The position numbers and the translations under genes were made by a program. A stretch of 64,000 nucleotides of DNA from Solicoccozyma terricola (lineage: Eukaryota > Basidiomycota > Tremellomycetes > Filobasidiales > Piskurozymaceae): NCBI GenBank assembly GCA_001600875.1, contig BCLD01000006.1:518300-582299 (forward strand). Direction: 5' to 3'. Positions 12,106-21,152 of this stretch are shown here, in pieces; the stretch's first letter is position 1; every line of letters starts with the position of its first letter. The notes under the pieces are model-generated. The model was not told where the DNA came from. It worked only from the letters and a program-made list of their open reading frames with translations, and ran no database searches.

Positions 12106-15056
12106 TCATCTCTCGTACTGCCCAGGATGTAACGAGGGTGGTAGCGGCGGGGGTGGTCCATACCATGGGGCAGGCTGGGATGCTGTCTCGTACTGCGAGG
12201 TGACAGGCGGGCGGAATTGCGGAGGCGGCGGCTGCGGCTGCGGCGTTGGGTAGGGTGCAGCGGATTGGCCTTGCATGTAATGGGGTGCCGGTGGAGGGTT
12301 TGCTGGGTTTACATACTGCTGTTGAGCCGGATATGGAGTATATGTAGGCTGAGGTGGCGATGTTTGCCTTTGATAAGGAAGATATGCAGGTTGATGCGGC
12401 GGTGATTGGGCTTGTGTAAAGGTAGGCGGGTTCGATGGATTAGTTCCCAGAGAATTCAGATACGCGCGGCCTGTCCGAGAATGCGCTGCACCAGATGGCA
12501 ATTGAGTACCTGTAGAGGCTGGGGGAGGAGGTGGACCATATTGATGGTAAACATTTGGAGGCGGCGGTGGTGCAATTCCAGGTTGAGGCGTATGACTCTG
12601 ATACCGATTATCTAGCGGTGGAGGAGCTGGATAGCCAGAGTCGATGGGTTGGTATTGGTGACTTGGTACATCCTGCCGCGAGGGAGGTCGTTGGGGCAAG
12701 TACGATTCCCCAGGAGGGATAAGCTGCGACGCCGGCGCCAAGCTTTGCGATACGGGCAGTGGCCGGCCATCGTAGCCAACCTGGGACGGCGGGAGAGTGC
12801 CTTGTGGGAAGGAACTGGTGGGAATGGAGCTGTAGTGTCCCGTTGAGATCGGTCTAGGCGGCGGCGGCGGCGGCGGCGGTGGTGGTGGTGCGACCGAGGG
12901 AAGAGGTGGCCGGTTGTCAATGAAGGGTGCTATGCCGTGTTCAACTGGAAGGCCTTCTGGTCTCAGGTAATTCCCAGCGTATGGCACTGGAGTCGGTGAC
13001 AGGTTTTCCATTGAAACAGGTGGTGGTCCATATGAAGACGTAGGTGGGGGCTGCTGCCATTGCTGATATGGCGCGATGGGAACCTGTTGTGCCGGTGGTT
13101 GCTCGTGTGATCCAGCATGTAAGGGGGTTGGCTGAGGGTACCCCTGATATGACGATGAGGGGAATTGCGGGAATGAGGTCGTAGGAGGTAAATACGACGA
13201 GTATGATGAAGCGATCGATGACGGTGGCCCATGTGATATTGCATTACCACTGGCATACTGAGCAGCAGGTGGTGCCGTTTTTGGCGGGTTCACTTGGGCG
13301 TATTGTTCAGGTGGATAACTCGTCGTCGCGAACGGGTAGGATTGTCGATGTTGGTTTGCCGTCGGTCCCTGATTTTCATGTGAAGTTGGCGGGTATGTGG
13401 AGACAGGTTGAGACGAGCCATTGGCTCCTCCGACTGTCAGGTTGGAGAAAGACGCCGTCAACGGATCATAGCTTGTTGAAAGTGGCCGAGGTGGAGCAGC
13501 ACTAGGAGATTGCGAGAGGTACGATTGAGGCGGTATTGGAGAGTGAGCTCGATATGGTGGATATGCGGTCGGATCGACCGGATGAAGGGAATTTGTTGAA
13601 TTCGAATTCTGAAGAGAAAGTAAATCAAATCATACTCAGTAAAAGGTTGTACGGAAGGTGGAGGAGATGAAATTTCGAAGGAACTCACAGGAAAACTGAC
13701 TCTCCTCGGCGGTTCCACTTGATTGTGACCATTTAATCCTCCAATCTCGCTCGTACCACCTCCGTTCGCGCCATTCAACAACATAGCCGTCGCTCGATCA
13801 AAGTTATCCACCGCCACCGCCACCGCCGCCGGCGGTGGCGGTGCATGATATTGAGATCGACCACCAGCGTAGCTCAACGACGATGACGAAGTGGATGTTC
13901 CAGGAAGTCCATCTGAACGAAGACTAGCTAGGGATGCCGTTGTTAATGGTCTTCTTTGAGGTAAAGATTGAGATGATCCTGGTCCTGGTCCTTGTCCTGA
14001 CAGTACATGTCCACCTGGACCTCTTTGATTGATCCGATTTAGCGGTTTAGCTACCTTGGGTGGCATTGGAGGAGCGCTCTGTAGTCGTGAACCAAGGGAA
14101 AGTAACGTAAGCGTCCTCCAACGACCGACCCAAAATGGGAGGACCCCGATGAATCCGTCTCACATTGATAAAGTAAGTTAGTTCCAATGATACCTCTCCA
14201 GCATAACGGTCCTTGTATGATAGAGTGTACCAATCTGTGTATCATCAGAAACCTCCAAAAGATTCAGCTGCCCGCGTTTCCATCAAAGCCCCAAATTCCA
14301 TGCTACTAACCATCATGTTCTCCTAATTTCATGACCTCCTGCAGATTAATCACTGTCTCTCCAATGATTTTAGGTTCCTTTGAATCATCCGCAAACAACT
14401 GCATGATGACACCTTTCCTACTTGGATTATTAGTAACGCTTGATGAAGCCTTGATGGACGATGATGATGATATTGATGATCGATCTTGCTCAGACGTAGT
14501 TGTTGTTACGTTTGACAACTCGGGAGTATCGGATATTTTCTTACGCGCAAGTACATCTTCCGCGTCTTCGTATATTGAGAAACGAACTTCATCGTCGAAT
14601 TCTGGATGTTGTCCTCCTCTGTGTGGAGAGAGGGGGAGGGGGGGGGGGGGGGGGGGGGAGATCGTATCGACGTAACATCAGCCCTTAGCCCGTTTCAACC
14701 AAATTAACATTACAGCTCGCCGACACGCACTTGGTTACTTTCTTCGTCCTCTTTGTCTCATTATTGTACTTGAATGCACAGTAAGGATCTTGTTTCCCAA
14801 GTCTGCTTCGATCAGGGAGATTCTTCTGTAAGAGTAAGGGAAATCACAATGGTTATAGTCAGTACGATGGGTGTTTGGAGCCGGTAATTATTCCCCCCTC
14901 CTCCCTCCCTCNCTCCCTCCCTCCCTCCCCCCCCCCTCCCCCTCGGGGCGGCCGGCCAACATCGGTGAAACTAACCGCTCGAACAACTACAATGGCAAGC
15001 GTACCCAACAAACGCGGTTCCAGTTCCCGATCGCTCGCCGTCATCGACATAATCAT
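12106..15056 (-). CDS. C2-domain, proline-rich protein, Fic1/Inn1-like (cytokinesis)
   Basis: An N-terminal C2 domain followed by a long Pro/Gln/Tyr-rich tail, the architecture of fungal ingression proteins (Inn1/Fic1) that link membrane ingression and septum formation at the bud neck. C2 strands are readable across several exons: LLGTLAIVVVRA, NLPDRSRLGKQDPYCAFKY, GGQHPEFDDEVRFSIYED, and YAGEVSLELTYFIN. A Ser-rich insertion (around 14440-14520) splits the C2 fold before IIGETVINLQEVMKLGEHD. The tail (14066-12106) has poly-Pro (near 12870) and PPxY/PxxP-like stretches suited to SH3 partners such as Cyk3/Hof1, as known for the family. The start was chosen at 15056; a second ATG lies 6 nt downstream. 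Introns contain a 21-nt C tract and the single N of the window (14911). The family call rests on architecture, not on a diagnostic motif. Confidence 0.75.
14638..14658 (-). repeat. C21 tract (sense) in an intron of the C2 gene
   Basis: A 21-nt G run on the plus strand reads as C21 on the coding strand, ending about 18 nt before the 3' splice site of the GGQHPEFDD exon. Confidence 0.85.
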
Positions 15057-15548
15057 ACAGCTTTCCTAACCGCGCGATGTAGAATACCGTGTGTTTGTGT
15101 TGACTGGAGATATTGATTTATAAAAATCCGCACATTGGAGAAGAAGATGGTAATTGAAGATGGCATCAGGAAAGGGATGTTGGTACTGTTGTGCTTTGGA
15201 GTCCTCTGGAGCAATAACGCGTCTCTTTCACGTGAACAACATATGAGTGTATAGCCTCCTGACAATATCCTTCAACAACCACCAACCATGTCCCGTTCAT
15301 ACGACCTAAGCAGTACAACTCTGGTTCAACTGTGCAGATGCTACTCAAGCACCGGCATATCCCTCAGTCAAAATATATACCACCAGCGAAGCGCAACTAC
15401 CTGCAGATGATGCACCGATGTAATATTCTTTCACGTGTCAACGGAGACCCCCAGCATGCCATACCGCGAAGCTACTCAAAGGGGGGATAGATATCCTCAA
15501 TGCCTGCTAATTCCATCCCATACATTCAAACGTACAAGCCTCGCAAGG
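15057..15548. promoter_or_regulatory. Divergent intergenic region between the C2 protein and HIU hydrolase genes; two TTTCACGTG boxes
   Basis: No gene is seen in these 492 bp. Two E-box-like sites in the same context occur at about 15226-15234 (TTTCACGTGAA) and 15430-15437 (TTTCACGTGT). CACGTG is the core bound by Cbf1/bHLH and some bZIP factors in fungi; which gene it serves is unknown. Confidence 0.45.
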
Positions 15549-16199
15549 ATGAATAAATCTCCCATCACATGCCATGGTATGTTGGATATACCGTGATTGG
15601 ACAAACACTTAGAAGGCTGACGAGTTCCCCACCCCCATATTGCTTGTATCAGTTCTTGATTCAACCATCGGTAAACCAGCTCAATCCGTAGCTGTAGCAC
15701 TCGAATGGCTTGATAGTCCGAATGGATTGTTAAAATTAGCAACTGGGTAAGTTCAAGTTTGTCAAAATAATCGTGAGCAACGTTTATTTTTCCCTTCCTT
15801 CCTTTCCTTTTCTTTTCTTTGCTTTTTCTGACGTTGAAACCACAAATAAAACTGTGTACACAGACAAACAGATTCAGATGGTCGATGTTCTACACTCCTC
15901 GATCCATCTATGGGATTATCAATTGGGATATATAAGATGATTTTTGAAACAGGTCCATATTTCGAAAAGGAAGGAAAATCAACATTTTATCCTCGTGTCG
16001 AGGTGAGAAAGAAGAGAAGAGATGGAGCTTTCTCCTAGACCGCCTCTTGGGGGGGGGGGATATTATCTTCCAATTCTGAAAAACCGGTTCTCTGTATTGT
16101 TTCCTCCAGATCATCTTCAGCTATACCAACCCCGCGGAGCACTACCATATCCCGCTCTTGCTCAGTACGCATAGTTATACTACGTATAGGGGTAGTTAG
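15549..16199 (+). CDS. 5-hydroxyisourate hydrolase (transthyretin-like)
   Basis: Hydrolyses 5-hydroxyisourate, the product of urate oxidase, to OHCU in the uric acid to allantoin pathway; in eukaryotes usually peroxisomal or cytosolic. Four exons (15549-15576, 15653-15746, 15864-16002, 16110-16199) close to 116 aa, the usual size. The N-terminus PITCHVLDSTIGKPA carries the conserved active-site His of the first strand. The middle has TDSDGRC and the C-terminus is the diagnostic YRGS. No peroxisomal SKL-type end is present, so a cytosolic location is inferred. The protein lacks an OHCU-decarboxylase fusion, and no other purine-catabolism gene adjoins it. Intron 3 contains an 11-nt G run. Confidence 0.96.
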
Positions 16200-16521
16200 A
16201 ACAAGGGGAGGACCGTTCCAGCTTGCTGTCGGTTGTTGTATTAATTCCCTTGGGTATGGCCCTTTACCCCCGGGGGGTTTTCCAGTATCCTTTGTGTATA
16301 TGATGGATTGTAACCGGGTCCTAGATGGATGGATGACATATTTGTTACTTGTTCCCTGTTTTGGTGTTGCAAGACGATGAATATCCATCCGCCTTTGCCT
16401 GATATAACCGGGAGTAATTCGCCTTCGTGACACCCAACACACGCGTACTCACCCAGCTTTAACCGAATCGTTCATTTCGCAAAACAAGTACATCCATCTT
16501 CTCCACGCCAAACCCATCAAC
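16200..16521. other. Intergenic spacer
   Basis: 322 bp between two plus-strand genes. It should hold the 3' end of the hydroxyisourate hydrolase transcript and the promoter of the acyl-CoA-binding gene. An antisense ORF crosses it (16442-16035), but it overlaps real exons and has no homology I recognise. Nothing else is seen. Confidence 0.5.
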
Positions 16522-18701
16522 ATGTCCACCACGGCTCGGTCCTACCAACAGCCGTCACTAGAGGGGTATGTGTGAGAGAAGTATCTTGAGAAACTAAATG
16601 GCTCTCGGGAACTGATTCAGTTCGTTAAAACAAAACCCTATCGCAGACAAATATTCGACGCTGCAGTGGACATCGTACAAGGGTGAGGTTTCAAGTTTTG
16701 GAGGAGAAGTGTTGTTAGGATCAAACTGACGATATTTGACGGGGGTTGTTTCTTTTTCTCCCCTCTCCCTCTCAGGTTACCGAAAGCTGGACCTATTCAA
16801 TCCAGTTATGACGAGAAACTAGCAATGTATAGGTTCGTGGGCAATTCCGGTATAAACATATGGAAGAAAAATTCGGATCATTTCCATATTGACCATATCC
16901 AACCCCTTTCCCCCCCCCCCCCCCCCCCGGTCTCCGCACAGTCTATACAAACAAGCGACGGAAGGGAATGCTGTAATGCCTCGACCAGGGATGTTTGATA
17001 TGTTGGGTCGGGCCAAGTGGTGAGATTCCGACTGGAAATATTGGAGAGCCGTCATGGATATCGTGTTGAGAATGATGAATGGGGGGGTTTTTTTTTTTTA
17101 AAGGGACGCATGGTACAAACAGAAAGATACTCCGATGAAGGATGCAATGGTGAGCTATTAGTACCCTTTGCATGTTTTTCATGTTTTTCAAGGTTGGGAT
17201 TTCAGCGATAATGACTATCATCCTTTCGATATGGATGGTGAACAGATTGCATACGTAGATGTCCTGCTTCAAGTGAGTTGCAGTTGACCCGACCGTCCGA
17301 CCGTCAATGTTGTGCGTCACATTTACTAACTCGATCAATACAGGTTCTACGCAAGTATCCGGAGCTACAGCAAGCACAGGAATATATACGTCAATTAGAA
17401 TCAAAACGAGGTGTAGTTCCAAAACCAGCTCGGAGAAGTCGTCAACGCAGTGGTGAGTGTTATAATTCGAGGGACGCGACAAATTATTTTATATACATAT
17501 ACATCAAAACTTATTCTTCAACCTCTGTGTTACCATATCAGGCTCGGAATCATCCACATCGTCCAATTCATCCGTGTCGTCATTCCACGAAGCATCTGAA
17601 GCTGAACCTGAACGTATGTCAGAAGTACCTTCGATACCACCACCACCACCACCGCCGCCGCCGCCGCCGCTCCTCCCACCTCCGCACATCGGTCACATCC
17701 CGGTTTATCCTCCGTACGAGCCAACGGACCAGCGGACAGACGCGGTGCAACCTCAACCGCGGGAAAGAAGACGGCGGGATAGCGAGTCTTCCTCTATCGC
17801 TTTAGGTGGAGATGCCGCTTCGCATCGTCAATCATCGAGACCTGGATCGGCGGCAGGTTCTTTGAGAGGATCATTCCAACACATGGTACCAATTCCAAGC
17901 AGTGCACCAGGATACCCGGGACGAATACCAGAAGTCCCATTATATCAGCATCTACCGAACCATGATGGTGAACGACAACTTCGTCAGGCTATCGACGAAC
18001 GAATGGCTGGTGGTCAACAACCATCACAGCCTTCATCTGGACCTTCTTTGTCGACTTTACGACCACCTAGTACGATAACTGAAAAACCGTTACCGCGTTC
18101 ACCTTTCTTCTCCCCTCTCGGCACACCTCAATACAACTACCGGGATAGACTTAGCCCGGTCGCTACTTTCCATCCGTCGCCATACCAGCATGTCCGACAA
18201 GGCACGGATCGTGAAAGGCCTTCACTCGATGGTTTCGTTAGGAGCTTTACGCCAGGAATACAACCTCATATAGACCTACCACTCGCCCTTCAACAGATTC
18301 AAACTTCTCTTACCGCGCTGCACGAGCGAATCAGTTCATTGGAACAGGTACAGACACGTATGTTACAGCAACCGGCCGATCCATTCACGGCGTTGCTTCA
18401 TTTGTTCATGCCAGGAACGCAATATCGGACTGCTCGCACACAGCAACGTGGAGCGGCCGCCAAGAGAAAGGCTTTACCAATTCGGGTACTTTGGAGATTG
18501 CTCGGAACGACACGTCGAGCTGCGGTGGATATCTTGTTCGTGTTGATTTTCATGGGATTGTCTATTGGGATATGGGCAGGCATCAAGGGTCGAGGTCGAG
18601 GTGGGAGGACGGCGATGATGAATTTTTGGAGGATGGCGTTTTCAGCTGGGAGGTCGGCGGTGGGACTTGCGGGACCTCTGGGACGTCTGACAGGGTCTTG
18701 A
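16522..18701 (+). CDS. Acyl-CoA-binding domain membrane protein, Atg37/ACBD5-like
   Basis: Predicted tail-anchored acyl-CoA-binding protein; family members (Atg37, ACBD5) sit on peroxisomes and act in pexophagy, very-long-chain acyl-CoA handling and organelle contact. Eight exons (16522-16565, 16647-16682, 16776-16832, 16942-17019, 17104-17149, 17246-17272, 17344-17452, 17542-18701) close to 518 aa. The ACB fold is in residues 15-110: LPKAGPIQSSYDEKL, YKQATEGN, WDAWYKQKDTPMKDAM, YVDVLLQVLRKYPE. A long disordered Pro/Ser-rich stretch with a poly-Pro run follows. A short helix (QIQTSLTALHERISSLEQV) looks like a coiled coil. A single membrane segment (VDILFVLIFMGLSIGIWAG) lies near the C-terminus with a short basic tail. 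The exon 6 acceptor (gaacag before 17246) was chosen because it restores the fourth ACB helix; the earlier acceptor at about 17190 gives a truncated protein. Confidence 0.85.
16910..16928 (+). repeat. C19 tract in intron 3 of the acyl-CoA-binding gene
   Basis: 19 C residues lie 13 nt upstream of the acceptor at 16941. Confidence 0.85.
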
Positions 18702-18711
18702 ACCCTCTACT

Positions 18712-18737
18712 TGTGTGTGTGTGTGTGTGTGTGTGTG
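18712..18737. repeat. (GT)n microsatellite
   Basis: About 13 GT units immediately after the stop of the acyl-CoA-binding gene. Likely to be length-polymorphic. Confidence 0.9.
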
Positions 18738-18793
18738 ATTGAAGGAGGCAGCCCCCGATGTATGCTATTTTGCTGTTTGCTATGTGCTATTGA

Positions 18794-18801
18794 TGACGTC
18801 A
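18794..18801. promoter_or_regulatory. Perfect CRE palindrome TGACGTCA
   Basis: Lies 60 bp upstream of the RWD gene start. TGACGTCA is the classic ATF/CREB bZIP site. It may also fall in the 5' UTR, and function is inferred from sequence only. Confidence 0.4.
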
Positions 18802-18860
18802 CGCCCATTTCCTGGGCAGAAGACGCTGTTGCGCAAATCCAAGTATGTTGGGGTACGAAC

Positions 18861-19726
18861 ATGGACACGGAGCTCGAGCTCATCCGGTCTACTCTACTAC
18901 CTGATGAGATCCTCCATACATCATCTTCCTCTGACTCGGACGCCGATGTGCTCTCATTCGACATCCGATCGACGGCATCGATTTACCGCATCGAGGTGAT
19001 CGTGAATGCTTCGAGCACTTCTACAGGTCCATCAGCGAACATAAAAGTCAGAGGAGAGCAAATGGGCAGGGACGAAGCGACGGAGTGGATTCGTTGGGCG
19101 GATGATGTGACGAAGAGCAATTGGGAGGAGGCGGTTCTGACAGGGTGAGGAGGTGGTCGATCGATCTGCATTAGGAACTCTCCTTGAAAATCCCCCCCCC
19201 CCCCCCGGCGGCCCCCTCCCTCCTTCCGTCTATCAGTTATCCTCTCTATCATCTCCTCACCACCCACTTCCTGCCGATATTACAAAACACAGCACAAACG
19301 GACTTATCGGACGACATGTCGGCTCCCGAGCCAACCACTCGCACCACCTACAAACCAGCTCACATCCTCTTCACATCCCATCATCTCCTCGCACCAAGCA
19401 AACGACGTGATCTCGCCAGACTCGCTTCACAATATCGATTACTTGGATTCTGCAAGGTTGGATATCCGGGTATCATTTATGCGGAAGGTGATGCAGATGA
19501 CCTCGATGTGTTTGCTCGGGAGGTTAAAAGCTGGCAATGGCTAGCGCTGAGATTGAGGGTTTTAGAGGAGCTGTCTGAAGATGGGAAGAGCGGCGGGAAG
19601 AGGGAGCCAAGGTCGCGTGGGTCCTGGGAAGAGGTGACCAAAATGGGAGAAGCGGTAACTTGGTTGAGCAAGTTACAAAGAGAGAATCTCTTGATTGACA
19701 TTGGGTTCGGAGCTAGTAACCGGTAG
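18861..19726 (+). CDS. RWD domain and DUF1115 protein (RWDD2-like)
   Basis: Two exons (18861-19144, 19237-19726) close to 257 aa. The N-terminal RWD fold begins MDTELELIRSTLLPDEIL, and its last helix is built across the intron (YPLYHLLTTHFLPILQ). The C-terminal part has the DUF1115 pattern seen in animal RWDD2 proteins: HILFTSHHLLAPSKRRDLA, GFCKVGYPGIIYAEGD, WQWLALRLRVLEE. The molecular function of RWDD2 is not established. The acceptor at 19236 was chosen because it is in phase and supplies the conserved RWD helix; the later acceptor at about 19292 shifts the frame. The intron carries a 15-nt C tract upstream of this acceptor. Confidence 0.85.
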
Positions 19727-21152
19727 GAACGACCATTCGTTTTCATATTAGAGCTTTGCCCTCCTTCTTCCAACGGGAAGCCCAAAGGGTCGCCCATGCT
19801 TTCTTTTCCTCCCCAAATCCAACCATCTATCCATTACGCAGACGTATCAACCCGATTATGAAGTCGGTGACTTTGGCCCTTAATTGCTGTCATTCTCGGA
19901 ACATCTACGATCCTCGCCTTTGCCGAACCATCATCTTTCCGATCCCTGATGTAGCACATACTTCAGCGATCAGATATGACTGGAAAACTTTCGACACTGC
20001 GAAGGTGGTGTGCATACTAGTGAACAGGTGGATTACATATTTATCACATTGGAGACGATTTTGAAGTCCCCTGCTCTTATCCCACGTTCGCTTGACCTCT
20101 TGTCAATACGTACTCTCATCTTCGACGACGATTGCGCCACCGCGCCTGCTGTTATCACCTCACCCAGGTAACAATCGAAACGACCCATCGTATCTTCCTT
20201 CTCATCCTCCTTTACTAACGGAGGTAAGCAATAATCAAAGTAAACGTCATCTCTTCTCACAAATAGACACACTAGCTCCGTCTGCTGGTCTTCTTTCACA
20301 AAGAAACCCAGCTCCTCCGGTGCTTTTTTCCTTTTTTTTTTTTTCTGGGAATCTCAACCTTTTCCCTCGTTCAGATGGTATGGAAAGCCATGGGTGGGTT
20401 GGGTGATTTGTTTAGCATCTACAAAGAAGTGTGTGTAGCATCTACAAAAGGATTTGCTGTGGGACCGGACCCACTCTTGGCCGACCAGACGTCGCTTGTG
20501 AATATTTCCGCGCAGACGATGCGTACGGCCAGGAGGGGACCTTGGCAAGACTTGTGGTTGCTTGTGGTGGAAACCTTGATCCATGTCTTTGTTCGCAGCT
20601 CTCTCGGTTGCCGATTGCCCCCCACGTTGGCGACAGTTTGGTTCCCTGGGTGACGGGGTCCAGTCTGATACCGGCCATTTGTCTGGTCTGTGCGCCAGCG
20701 GCCGTGCGACGGAAGCATGGATAGCACATTGATTGCCCATGGACTGACTGCTGCTCACATTCCCTTCCTGCCATCAGCGTTTCCCAGTGAACTACCATGT
20801 TCCGAGCTTGATCTTTCACTCCTCAACCATGCCACCACCACCACTGCCACCCAGCCAAGTGTCCAGGTAGTGTCCTTACACATCCTACCTCTACCATCTC
20901 TGACAGGACATCCATCGCCAGTTTCGATCTACAACGAAGCATTTTCCGCGCACATCCCTGAAACCATACCGTCGCCGTTCCTGCTCTGTGAACGAGCGAG
21001 AGTATCCTCACAAACAAGCCGGCATTGTAGACAACGACCATCACCCCCACCAGCACACTACCACCGGCACCACCACCACCACCACCACCACCACCACCAC
21101 GACGCACTAGGTTGATTGTCCAACGATTCCCACTGGAGCCATTCAACCATCA
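19727..21152. other. Intergenic region upstream of the GT90 gene
   Basis: 1.4 kb without a supportable gene. Several ORFs on both strands overlap one another (for example 20354-20819 minus), none with recognisable content or consistent splicing. A (CAC)n tract at about 21064-21100 lies just upstream of the GT90 start and is a simple repeat. No tRNA-like A/B boxes were found by eye. Confidence 0.5.

Noticed and set aside
12217..13505. Plus-strand Arg-rich ORFs opposite the proline-rich tail
   Set aside because: They are complements of Pro/Gln/Tyr-rich codons of the C2 protein tail.
16035..16442. 135-aa minus-strand ORF over the end of the HIU hydrolase gene
   Set aside because: It overlaps exon 4 of the hydrolase (ending in the diagnostic YRGS) on the other strand and has no recognisable domain or splice support.
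20354..20819. Overlapping minus- and plus-strand ORFs upstream of the GT90 gene
   Set aside because: Three frames are open together, none shows conserved motifs or splice structure, and all sit in an intergenic region of mixed composition.
21064..21100. (CAC)n giving a poly-His run in an ORF
   Set aside because: A simple repeat just upstream of the GT90 start; the ORF (20690-21115) ends before the gene and is not conserved.
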